Origin: Bacteroidales bacterium | Lineage (GTDB): Bacteria; Bacteroidota; Bacteroidia; Bacteroidales; GCA-2748055 | Direction: 5' to 3' | Assembly: GCA_023135025.1 (NCBI GenBank) | Contig: JAGLTY010000173.1 | Span: 1 to 5,244 of the forward strand | Length of the DNA: 5,244 bases | Shown here: positions 1 through 5,244 of the stretch, piece after piece | Numbering within the stretch: position 1 is the stretch's first letter | Layout of the letters: each line of letters begins with the position of its first letter | Made by a program: the position numbers and the translations under genes | The notes under the pieces: generated by a model | Databases searched by the model: none | Seen by the model: only the letters and a program-made list of their open reading frames with translations | Told to the model about the DNA's origin: nothing

Positions 1-885
1 CTGGAACCCAGGTTGGCGCTGAATTTCATGCTTGGTGCCAATAACTCCCTGAAGCTCTCCTACAACAGGGTCAACCAGTTTATGTTTATGCTGAGCAATA
101 CCATTGCCATATCGCCCACCGATCAGTGGAAGTTGTGCGATTACAATATCACACCTCCTCACGTAGATCAGTTCTCTCTGGGGTTTTACCAGGATTTTCC
201 AAGGGGAGGGGTAAACACCTCTCTGGAGGTCTATTATAAGACCGTTGAGAATGTGGTGGATTACCGTGACGGTGCAAGCTTCATCAGTACCCCGCATGTA
301 GAGACGGTCACGTTGCAGGGTGAACAGGAAGCATACGGAATTGAGGCCCTGTTAAAGAAGAGTGCTGGTAAACTGAGCGGATGGGTAGCCTACAGCTACT
401 CCCGTTCCATTATGCAGGTCGATTCACCATTTCCCGGTGAAAGGATCAATTACGGAGAGCCCTATCCTTCCAATTTCGATCGTCCCCATAATCTGAGCAT
501 AGTCACCAATATCAAGTTGAACCGCAGACTGAGCTTCTCGGCCAATATGGTATATATCACGGGCAGGCCGGTTACCTATCCGATCTCTATCTACTACATG
601 GACGGGATACAATTTGTCGATTATGCCGACCGGAACAGCTACCGGATCCCAGACTATTTCCGGGTGGACCTCTCCATAAACCTGGAGGGGAATCTGAGGG
701 AAAGAAAGCTGTTCCACTCTTACTGGATGCTCAACTTCTATAATGTGACCGGAAGACAAAATGCCTATTCAGTCTATTTCCAGAACGACGAGGGCACCAT
801 AAATGGTTATAAACTCTCCATATTCGGGCAGACAGTGATTACCCTCTCCTGGAACTTTAAACTAGGGAACTATGCCAGTGAATAG
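1..885 (+). CDS. TonB-dependent outer-membrane receptor, C-terminal part (5' end outside window)
   Basis: This is the C-terminal 294 codons of a TonB-dependent receptor. The reading frame is open from base 1, so the N-terminal signal, plug domain and early barrel strands lie upstream. The visible part is barrel-like, with alternating polar and hydrophobic strands rich in Tyr and Phe. Blocks I recognise from Bacteroidota receptors that sit beside DUF4249 genes are FDRPHN (fragment residues 159-164), TGRPVTYP (187-194), RNSYRIPDYFRVDLS (211-225), YNVTGRQNAYSVYF (247-260) and GYKLSIFG (269-276). The last strand ends in WNF, an aromatic as expected for an outer-membrane barrel, but a seven-residue tail (KLGNYASE after Asn-Phe, less its first Lys) follows. 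The family moves ligands across the outer membrane using TonB/ExbBD energy. The ligand here is unknown. The gene overlaps the next by 14 nt, which implies one transcript and possible translational coupling. The family call is secure; the substrate is not inferable. Confidence 0.93.
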   Translation: MEPRLALNFMLGANNSLKLSYNRVNQFMFMLSNTIAISPTDQWKLCDYNITPPHVDQFSLGFYQDFPRGGVNTSLEVYYKTVENVVDYRDGASFISTPHVETVTLQGEQEAYGIEALLKKSAGKLSGWVAYSYSRSIMQVDSPFPGERINYGEPYPSNFDRPHNLSIVTNIKLNRRLSFSANMVYITGRPVTYPISIYYMDGIQFVDYADRNSYRIPDYFRVDLSINLEGNLRERKLFHSYWMLNFYNVTGRQNAYSVYFQNDEGTINGYKLSIFGQTVITLSWNFKLGNYASE

Positions 886-2023
886 ATACCATATCATACT
901 GTTGATTGCGCTGGTGCTTAACTCCTGCATTGAGCCCTATGATCCCATTATCAATGAGAGACAGGAGGTGATGGTTATTGATGGGATGATCAGCGACAAA
1001 CCAGGTGTTCACCGGGTCACTGTCTCCCACTCCTCACCCTATAACGAACCAGGGTTTAAACCTGTCAGCGGATGTGTGATTTCGGTTCAGGATAATCTGG
1101 GCAACATGGAGGTTTATTCCGAGAGCTGGCAGGAGGAGGGGGTCTACGAGGCCTGGCTTGATGAACCTTTCCTGGGTGTGGGTAAAGCCTATTCTCTGCA
1201 TGTGGTTTCCCCATCCAACAGGGTATACGCATCCGATTATGATACACTTCTCTCCTCTCCCCCCATCGACTCTATATACTACATACAGAAGGTTTCCGGG
1301 GGGGAGGACCAGGACGATATCTGGCACGGGATACAGTTTTATAATGATGTAAGGGGCCACAGGGGCGGTACCCGGAACTACCGTTGGAAGGCCATTGCCA
1401 CCTGGGAGTATCATTCACCCTTCACAGCAACATACGTCCGGTATAAAGGAATGAACCTTCCTTATCTTGAGGATACGGTCTCTACCTGCTACCTGACCGA
1501 AACCATAGAGACAGTCTACGCTGCCTCCACCCAGTTGCTCTCCGAAAATAACATATATCAGAATAAACTGCACTATGTATCGGACCAGACTCCCAGACTG
1601 GCAGAACGATACAGCCTGCTGGTGGAACAACACTCTCTTACCGACCAGGCCTATGCCTATTGGGAAAAGTTGGCTGCACAGTCGGCAAATTCAGCCAGTC
1701 TTTATGAAACACAACCATCCAGCAGTCAGGGCAACATATACAATGTTCATAATTCGCACGTAAAGGTACTGGGCTGTTTCTACGCTACCCAGATCGTGGA
1801 GGACCGGATATTTGTGGAGAAGGAAGAGCTGGATTTTCCGGTTGGCGCCTATACCTGTAGACTGGATACCCTGTGGAGTAATAGCATTTTTACATATAAT
1901 AACTATTATTACCTCTTCTCTCTGCAACCGCTTGGCCCAGGCCCGCCCTGGCTATATGCTCAGAAAAACTGTTTTGATTGCACCTTGCGTGGAGGAGATA
2001 ATGAAATACCCGATTTCTGGTAA
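872..2023 (+). CDS. DUF4249 family outer-membrane lipoprotein
   Basis: A 383-residue predicted lipoprotein. A short hydrophobic signal (about residues 7-17) runs into a lipobox LNSC, with Cys19 as the lipidated residue. The mature start CIEPYDP, followed by an ERQEVMVIDGMISDKPG stretch (29-45), is the usual opening of DUF4249 proteins. Family-like blocks follow: RYSLLVEQHSLTDQAYAYW (246-264), QPSSSQGNIYNV (281-292), VLGCFYATQIVEDRIFV (299-315), and the C-terminus with C367-x-x-C370, then LRGG and a terminal PDFW. These cover the whole family length, so the gene appears intact. The start at 872 lies inside the receptor gene and is the only one that supplies the signal peptide. DUF4249 genes commonly lie next to TonB-dependent receptors in Bacteroidota; their biochemical role is not established. 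A surface or periplasmic partner of the receptor is an inference from this context. Two complementary homopolymer runs, C6 and G7, lie within the gene, but the frame stays open through them. Confidence 0.92.
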   Translation: MPVNRYHIILLIALVLNSCIEPYDPIINERQEVMVIDGMISDKPGVHRVTVSHSSPYNEPGFKPVSGCVISVQDNLGNMEVYSESWQEEGVYEAWLDEPFLGVGKAYSLHVVSPSNRVYASDYDTLLSSPPIDSIYYIQKVSGGEDQDDIWHGIQFYNDVRGHRGGTRNYRWKAIATWEYHSPFTATYVRYKGMNLPYLEDTVSTCYLTETIETVYAASTQLLSENNIYQNKLHYVSDQTPRLAERYSLLVEQHSLTDQAYAYWEKLAAQSANSASLYETQPSSSQGNIYNVHNSHVKVLGCFYATQIVEDRIFVEKEELDFPVGAYTCRLDTLWSNSIFTYNNYYYLFSLQPLGPGPPWLYAQKNCFDCTLRGGDNEIPDFW

Positions 2024-3763
2024 ATGCAGATAAAAACAGTCCCATATCAACTTTTGGTTTTTGCTTTCCTTATTGGATTGGCAGCCAGTCCGGTTTCAGC
2101 TCAGACACCTTATGATGCAGATTTTTGGGAAGAGGCGGCACAAATATGTGAGCAGGTTCAGCTATTCACCGATCGTTCCATCTATGCGGTGGATGAGACC
2201 ATCCAATTCGTTGCAGACCATACTGTAAGTGGTCCCATCGGAGAAAATCCGTGGAGCAGTGTGCTATACGTGGAACTGATCGCCCCAACCGGTAAACCAC
2301 TGGCACAGGGAAAGTATCTGCTTTCCGGGGGAAGAGCAGAGGGTACGCTTCATATCCCTACCGAATCACTAACGGGCAACTACTACCTGAAGAGTTACAC
2401 CCGCTGGATGCGGAATAATGATCCTGGCAGTTTCAGCTATACAGCTCTGAAGATTATCAATCCCTACCGCTCTGAAGTGGTTGTTAATACAGATGCTGGA
2501 AGCACTCCTGATGGTGTTGCAAGGGTACCTTACAAGGAGGGGATACTGGAGTGCATTACAGGTTCCGTTTCGTACCAGGGCGGCGAGGAGGTGGTGTTAC
2601 TGGTGAAAGGAGCTTCAACAGGTTATCAAAACCAGTTAAGGTTTTGCGTGACGGTGGTTCCGGCAGGTGCCGTTGATCTCTCGGGTGGACAATATGTACA
2701 TACTCCCGTTGAAGAGGAAGGCTCTTTCAGGGTCAAATTTCTTCCCGACCTGGGCAGTGGTGTATCCATATCGGGGACAGTTGTGGGTTCGGATCAGAAA
2801 CCTGTACCCTATGCAACGCTCCATTTTTCACTGCTGGGTGAAATCCCTGACTTTTTTGCTACTATATCGGATGAGAATGGAAGATTTGTACTCACCACCC
2901 CTGCCGGCATCAGCAAAAATATGGAGTTTTTTGTGACTCCGGAGCAGGAGGAGGGGCGCGGACTGGAGGTTCGGATTGACCAGGAGTATGACTCCCGGAC
3001 AGTTACCTTTCCAGGAGAATATTTCCGGCTTTCAGATGATGAAATGGAGGTGGCCAGGAAAATAGCCCTTAATATGCAGCTTTCAAAGGCCTTTATGCCC
3101 AGAGATCCATCCATGGAAAATCCTGCTGTGGACCAGTTTTCTGAGGGGAAACGTATACCGTTTTACGGGACCAGGGTGAATCGCCTGCTCATTGACGATT
3201 ATGTGAGACTGCCCAACCTGGAGGAGGTATTTATCAACCTGGTTCCGGAGCTGCAGTTTTATAAGAAGAGGGGAGAGAACAGAATCAGGTTTTTAAGCAA
3301 CAACAACTCCATCGGGGTCTATAATCCATTGATCATGATCGATCATATTTCGGTATTTGATCACCAGGCTCTGCTGGCACTTTCACCGGAGAAGGTCGAG
3401 AGGATTGACCTGATCAATGAGATCTACCTGAAAGGAAATGTAGCTTTTGGCGGGGTCCTTGCCATCTATTCGAGGAGAGGGGATATGGCAGGCATAGATC
3501 TTCCTAAAGGATCATATTTTTTTGATTACCAGTCTTTTCATCCGGAGGTTTCCACTAAGGAACCACTCCCTCTCCTGGATGGCCGGGTGCCTGATACCCG
3601 GAATACCCTCTTTTGGGCAGGCGATCTGCTGCTGGAGCAGGGAGGGCAGATGGAGATCCCTTTTCGGGCCCCGGCTGTATCTGGTAAATATGTGGTCCTG
3701 GTAAGGGGAGTTTCACCCAGCGGGGAAGTTTTCTCGGCTTCCACACAGTTCAGTGTGGAGTAG
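2024..3763 (+). CDS. Secreted MG2-like / carboxypeptidase-regulatory-like / TonB plug-like domain protein without a barrel
   Basis: A 579-residue exported protein. Residues 1-26 form a signal peptide (hydrophobic core about 9-20) with a signal peptidase I site VSA|Q; there is no lipobox. Residues about 44-146 (QLFTDRSIYAVDETIQF through TGNYYLKSYTRWMRN) resemble the MG2 domain of alpha-2-macroglobulin-like proteins. A second beta-rich segment follows at about 165-245. Residues about 248-292 (ISGTVVGSDQKPVPYATL, then DENGRFVLTTP) are a carboxypeptidase-regulatory-like beta-sandwich. Residues about 434-486 (PLIMIDHISVF, LSPEKVERIDLI, GNVAFGGVLAIYSRRGD) match the later half of a TonB-receptor plug. 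Residues about 520-579 (TRNTLFW, then SGKYVVLVRGVSPSGEVF) form an Ig-like tail. No barrel sequence follows. Its ATG directly abuts the preceding TAA, so it very likely shares the receptor-DUF4249 transcript. It may be a periplasmic or surface accessory of that receptor, but this is inference and no enzyme motif is visible. Confidence 0.85.
   Translation: MQIKTVPYQLLVFAFLIGLAASPVSAQTPYDADFWEEAAQICEQVQLFTDRSIYAVDETIQFVADHTVSGPIGENPWSSVLYVELIAPTGKPLAQGKYLLSGGRAEGTLHIPTESLTGNYYLKSYTRWMRNNDPGSFSYTALKIINPYRSEVVVNTDAGSTPDGVARVPYKEGILECITGSVSYQGGEEVVLLVKGASTGYQNQLRFCVTVVPAGAVDLSGGQYVHTPVEEEGSFRVKFLPDLGSGVSISGTVVGSDQKPVPYATLHFSLLGEIPDFFATISDENGRFVLTTPAGISKNMEFFVTPEQEEGRGLEVRIDQEYDSRTVTFPGEYFRLSDDEMEVARKIALNMQLSKAFMPRDPSMENPAVDQFSEGKRIPFYGTRVNRLLIDDYVRLPNLEEVFINLVPELQFYKKRGENRIRFLSNNNSIGVYNPLIMIDHISVFDHQALLALSPEKVERIDLINEIYLKGNVAFGGVLAIYSRRGDMAGIDLPKGSYFFDYQSFHPEVSTKEPLPLLDGRVPDTRNTLFWAGDLLLEQGGQMEIPFRAPAVSGKYVVLVRGVSPSGEVFSASTQFSVE
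3741..3758. repeat. Perfect 6-bp inverted repeat ending just before the stop codon of the plug-like gene
   Basis: CCACAC (3741-3746) and GTGTGG (3753-3758) are perfect reverse complements around a 6-nt loop, AGTTCA. One T-A pair and one G-U wobble extend the RNA stem to 3739-3760, right up to the TAG at 3761. No T-tract follows directly, so it is not a textbook intrinsic terminator. It could still act as a 3' stem for the envelope operon, or as an operator, because it overlaps the expected -33 region of the menG promoter. A chance origin in coding sequence is possible. Confidence 0.4.
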
Positions 3764-3779
3764 TGCTCTCAAATTTCAA

Positions 3780-3787
3780 TATCTTTG
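3780..3787 (+). promoter_or_regulatory. Predicted Bacteroidota-type -7 promoter element for menG
   Basis: TATCTTTG matches the Bacteroidota sigma-ABfr -7 consensus TAnnTTTG exactly. It lies in the AT-rich gap between the envelope operon and menG and ends 17 nt before the menG ATG, so a short leader of about a dozen bases is expected. The -33 element is poor: the nearest candidate is TGTGG at 3754-3758, about 21 nt upstream, and it overlaps the inverted repeat at 3741-3758. The consensus match and position are observed; promoter activity is inferred. Confidence 0.55.
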
Positions 3788-3804
3788 CAGCTTCAGTATA
3801 GCAT

Positions 3805-4545
3805 ATGAAGGATTTCCAGGAAGATTTTCCACTGCACGCTTTCTATGGGGATATTCACTCAACCTACGACAGGGTGAACCGGATATTTACCTTTGGAAGG
3901 GACCGGTCATGGCGAAGGAGAGCAGCCAGGGAACTTCTTCAGAACAGACCGGGCAGGGTGCTGGATCTCTGTACCGGAACAGGCGATTTTGTGCTGGAGC
4001 TGGCCCACCAGTCAGCTCATGCCTCCAATGAAGTTGACCTGACCGGATTTGATTTTAGCAGTGATATGCTGAAGGAGGCCCAACGAAAGCAGAGTGAACC
4101 GCAAAACAGAAAGAGGCTCCCCCAGATTCGCTTTATTGAGGGTGATGCAGGAGAGATGCCCTTTGAGGATGACCATTTCGATTCCATGGGGATCACCTTT
4201 GGCATCAGGAACCTGGTGTATGAGAATTCCAATGCTTCAAAGCACCTTTCGGAGATGAAGAGGGTGCTGCGACCCGGTGGACAACTGGTGGTACTGGAGA
4301 GCAGCAAGCCGAAAAGTCCGCTCTGGAGGTTATTCAACGATTTTTACCTCCGTTTTATACTTCCATACCTGGGAGGATTGATATCGGGCAACCTGAAAGC
4401 ATATCAATATCTGTCCCGCTCTTCCAAAAACTACTACACCATCGGCGAGATGGGAGTGCTTCTGGAGGTGGCCGGGTTCAAAATGATCCGAAGCAGATCA
4501 CTCTTCCTGGGTTCGGTGATGTTGCTGGTACTGGAGAAGAGATAG
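3805..4545 (+). CDS. menG: Demethylmenaquinone methyltransferase (MenG/UbiE family)
   Basis: A 246-residue class I SAM-dependent methyltransferase, a normal length for UbiE/MenG. It would C-methylate demethylmenaquinone to menaquinone at the cytoplasmic membrane face, the last step of the classical pathway. SAM-binding motif I is VLDLCTGTGD (52-61), followed by FDFSSDML (82-89), GDAGEMPF (113-120) and TFGIRN (131-136). The UbiE signature near the C-terminus is present as RVLRPGGQLVVLESS (153-167), with Arg in place of the usual Lys. The N-terminal signature YDRVNRIFTFGRDRSW (21-36) is recognisable but has Asp33 where His is common. The later YQYLSRSSKNYYT segment (201-212 region) also lacks the usual Phe-Pro. 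The start at 3805 places the -7 element 17 nt upstream and retains the full N-terminus. No clear Shine-Dalgarno is seen. The neighbouring thioesterase and chorismate-binding genes favour a menaquinone over a ubiquinone role. Confidence 0.9.
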   Translation: MKDFQEDFPLHAFYGDIHSTYDRVNRIFTFGRDRSWRRRAARELLQNRPGRVLDLCTGTGDFVLELAHQSAHASNEVDLTGFDFSSDMLKEAQRKQSEPQNRKRLPQIRFIEGDAGEMPFEDDHFDSMGITFGIRNLVYENSNASKHLSEMKRVLRPGGQLVVLESSKPKSPLWRLFNDFYLRFILPYLGGLISGNLKAYQYLSRSSKNYYTIGEMGVLLEVAGFKMIRSRSLFLGSVMLLVLEKR

Positions 4546-4556
4546 CAGGGAACTCC

Positions 4557-4606
4557 CATATAGTTTTTTTTAATGCCTGTGTATTGTAATCATAAAAAAC
4601 TATATG
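4557..4606. repeat. Perfect 13-bp inverted repeat between menG and the thioesterase gene
   Basis: The arms CATATAGTTTTTT (4557-4569) and AAAAAACTATATG (4594-4606) are exact reverse complements separated by 24 nt. The right arm ends on the base before the predicted -7 element at 4607, and the spacer contains the candidate -33 TTG (4584-4586). As DNA it could be a two-arm operator over the promoter. As RNA it could form an AU-rich stem at the 3' end of the menG transcript, with the left arm in a run of eight Ts. The symmetry is observed; the function is unknown. Confidence 0.7.
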
Positions 4607-4614
4607 TACGTTTG
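4584..4614 (+). promoter_or_regulatory. Predicted Bacteroidota-type promoter for the thioesterase-isochorismate synthase operon
   Basis: TACGTTTG at 4607-4614 matches the TAnnTTTG -7 consensus exactly. A TTG (4584-4586) sits 20 nt upstream, a fitting -33 element for this promoter class. Transcription would begin near 4619-4621, giving a leader of about 13 nt before the ATG at 4633. The -7 element ends 18 nt before that ATG, almost the same spacing as at menG. This promoter lies downstream of the alternative ATG at 4573 and so argues against that start. Confidence 0.65.
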
Positions 4615-4632
4615 GAGAAAGAGAACCACAGG

Positions 4633-5052
4633 ATGACCATTGATGAGTTAAACAGGGCGTGCAGGAATACCTTTATGGAGCTGCTTGGCATCGAATTCAC
4701 AGCCGCCACAGAGAGCACCCTTGAGGCCAGGATGAAAATCACCCCCAGGTTATACCAGCCCATGGAGGTGGTGCATGGAGGAGCCCTGATCTCCCTTGCT
4801 GAGAGTGTGGGAAGTGCAGCTTCTTACCTGCTGGTGGATCCGGACCATTTTAATGTACTGGGCAGCGTGGTCAACAGTCAGCATTTAGCCCCTGCCAGGA
4901 AAGGAACCCTTTTTGCAAAGGCCACTCTGGTTGTAAAAGCTGATTTTAAACATATCTGGGATGTAACAATTAAGGATGATGAAGACAAACTTATTTCCAT
5001 CAGCCGTGTTACCAATAGTATTAAACCAAGAAAGCCGGAAGCAGCAGGCTGA
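4633..5052 (+). CDS. menI: Hotdog-fold acyl-CoA thioesterase, probable DHNA-CoA thioesterase (MenI-like)
   Basis: A 139-residue single-domain hotdog thioesterase of the PaaI/YdiI type. The likely reaction is hydrolysis of 1,4-dihydroxy-2-naphthoyl-CoA to DHNA and CoA in the cytoplasm. The active-site region QPMEVVHGGALISLAESVGS (42-61) carries H48-G49-G50 and Glu57 in LAES, the position of the catalytic Glu in E. coli YdiI/MenI. QHLAPARKG (83-91) and HIWDVTIKDDEDKLISISR (107-125) match further YdiI-like blocks. I chose the ATG at 4633 over the in-frame ATG at 4573 for three reasons: the homologous part begins at MTIDELNRACRNTF, the extra 20 codons would read through an inverted repeat, and the predicted promoter starts transcription after 4573. 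The probable isochorismate synthase gene begins 9 nt after the stop, so the two are probably co-transcribed. The fold is certain from motifs. The DHNA-CoA substrate rests on context and resemblance, and another aryl- or acyl-CoA is possible. Confidence 0.85.
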   Translation: MTIDELNRACRNTFMELLGIEFTAATESTLEARMKITPRLYQPMEVVHGGALISLAESVGSAASYLLVDPDHFNVLGSVVNSQHLAPARKGTLFAKATLVVKADFKHIWDVTIKDDEDKLISISRVTNSIKPRKPEAAG

Positions 5053-5061
5053 ACAACCATT

Positions 5062-5244
5062 ATGAACAAAGGTCTTATAGCTATCCATAACGCCTCTATT
5101 GCCAAAAATCTCCCTTTTGTAACCTTTCGTCTGCCTCAGCAGGAGCATTCCACCACCTATATTCAGACCACTCCGGGAAATGTAGAGTGGAAAACGATCA
5201 GGGATATTTCCGGGGAGACCGGCTTTATCATGGCACCCTTCGAT
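5062..5244 (+). CDS. menF: Probable isochorismate synthase (MenF-like), N-terminal 61 codons; 3' end outside window
   Basis: An open frame from ATG 5062 to the window edge, translating to a start MNKGLIAIHNASIAKNLPF. The stretch PFVTFRLPQQ (residues 18-27), followed later by GFIMAPFD (54-61), resembles the N-terminal part of Bacteroidota chorismate-binding isochorismate synthases. These are recalled as having an AYRLPG-like block and then a GFVIAPF-like block. The enzyme would convert chorismate to isochorismate, the first step of menaquinone synthesis. The catalytic chorismate-binding domain lies beyond the window, so no active-site residue can be checked. The 9-nt gap after the thioesterase and the menG nearby support the assignment. 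Alternatives are another chorismate-utilising enzyme or an unrelated protein. Confidence 0.65.
   Translation, partial: MNKGLIAIHNASIAKNLPFVTFRLPQQEHSTTYIQTTPGNVEWKTIRDISGETGFIMAPFD

Noticed and set aside
1..12. Start codon for the receptor at TTG 13
   Set aside because: The frame is open from base 1, and the visible protein is only the C-terminal barrel of a much larger family, so the gene is cut by the window edge rather than starting here.
424..759. 111-codon minus-strand frame opposite the receptor gene
   Set aside because: It mirrors the conserved receptor region (FDRPHN to the barrel end) and has no family resemblance of its own.
1034..1414. 126-codon open frame on the minus strand inside the DUF4249 gene
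   Set aside because: It lies opposite a gene with clear family motifs along its length, its translation is rich in Pro/Gly/Val with no recognisable domain, and no promoter is seen for it.
3335..3346. 12-bp palindrome ATGATCGATCAT within a cluster of GATC sites
   Set aside because: It encodes the plug-like MIDH part of the third gene, and Ile-Asp-His codons readily produce it; there is no sign of a regulatory role.
4017..4337. 106-codon minus-strand frame opposite menG
   Set aside because: Its span covers the essential methyltransferase motifs on the + strand; the Ser-rich translation looks like a reverse-strand shadow.
4548..4571. Possible intrinsic terminator after menG: GGGAACTCCC followed by a T8 run
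   Set aside because: The stem is only three usable base pairs around a 4-nt loop, with six bases before the Ts, so it is too weak. The T run is better described as part of the 13-bp inverted repeat.

Overview
The window looks like a chromosomal segment of a member of the Bacteroidota. The evidence is a TonB-dependent receptor followed by a DUF4249 lipoprotein (a pairing typical of that phylum), two matches to the phylum's TAnnTTTG -7 promoter element, and the lack of clear Shine-Dalgarno sequences. The conserved menaquinone genes do not narrow it below phylum. All recognised genes are on the + strand and the window is almost entirely coding. No RNA genes, insertion sequences or CRISPR arrays were seen.

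Region 1 (1-3763) is a tightly packed cell-envelope operon. It begins inside the gene for a TonB-dependent outer-membrane receptor, of which the C-terminal 294 codons are present. The next gene overlaps it by 14 nt and encodes a DUF4249 lipoprotein. The third gene starts on the base after that stop codon. It encodes a Sec-exported 579-residue protein with an MG2-like N-terminus, a carboxypeptidase-regulatory-like domain, a TonB plug-like segment with no barrel, and a C-terminal Ig-like tail. This arrangement suggests an outer-membrane uptake or binding complex. The substrate cannot be read from the sequence.

Region 2 (about 3764-5244) is a menaquinone (vitamin K2) block. It contains the MenG/UbiE C-methyltransferase for the last step, a hotdog-fold thioesterase that is the likely DHNA-CoA thioesterase (MenI-like), and the first 61 codons of a probable isochorismate synthase (MenF-like) that runs off the window. 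If these assignments hold, the block covers the entry step, a late step and the final step of the pathway. The other men genes may follow downstream.

Each of the first two men genes has its own predicted promoter, with the -7 element ending 17 or 18 nt before the start codon. The second promoter argues that the thioesterase starts at 4633 rather than at the upstream in-frame ATG at 4573. It is also overlapped by a perfect 13-bp inverted repeat of unknown function. That repeat and the barrel-less plug protein are the most unusual items here. I found no convincing evidence of a wholly new system.
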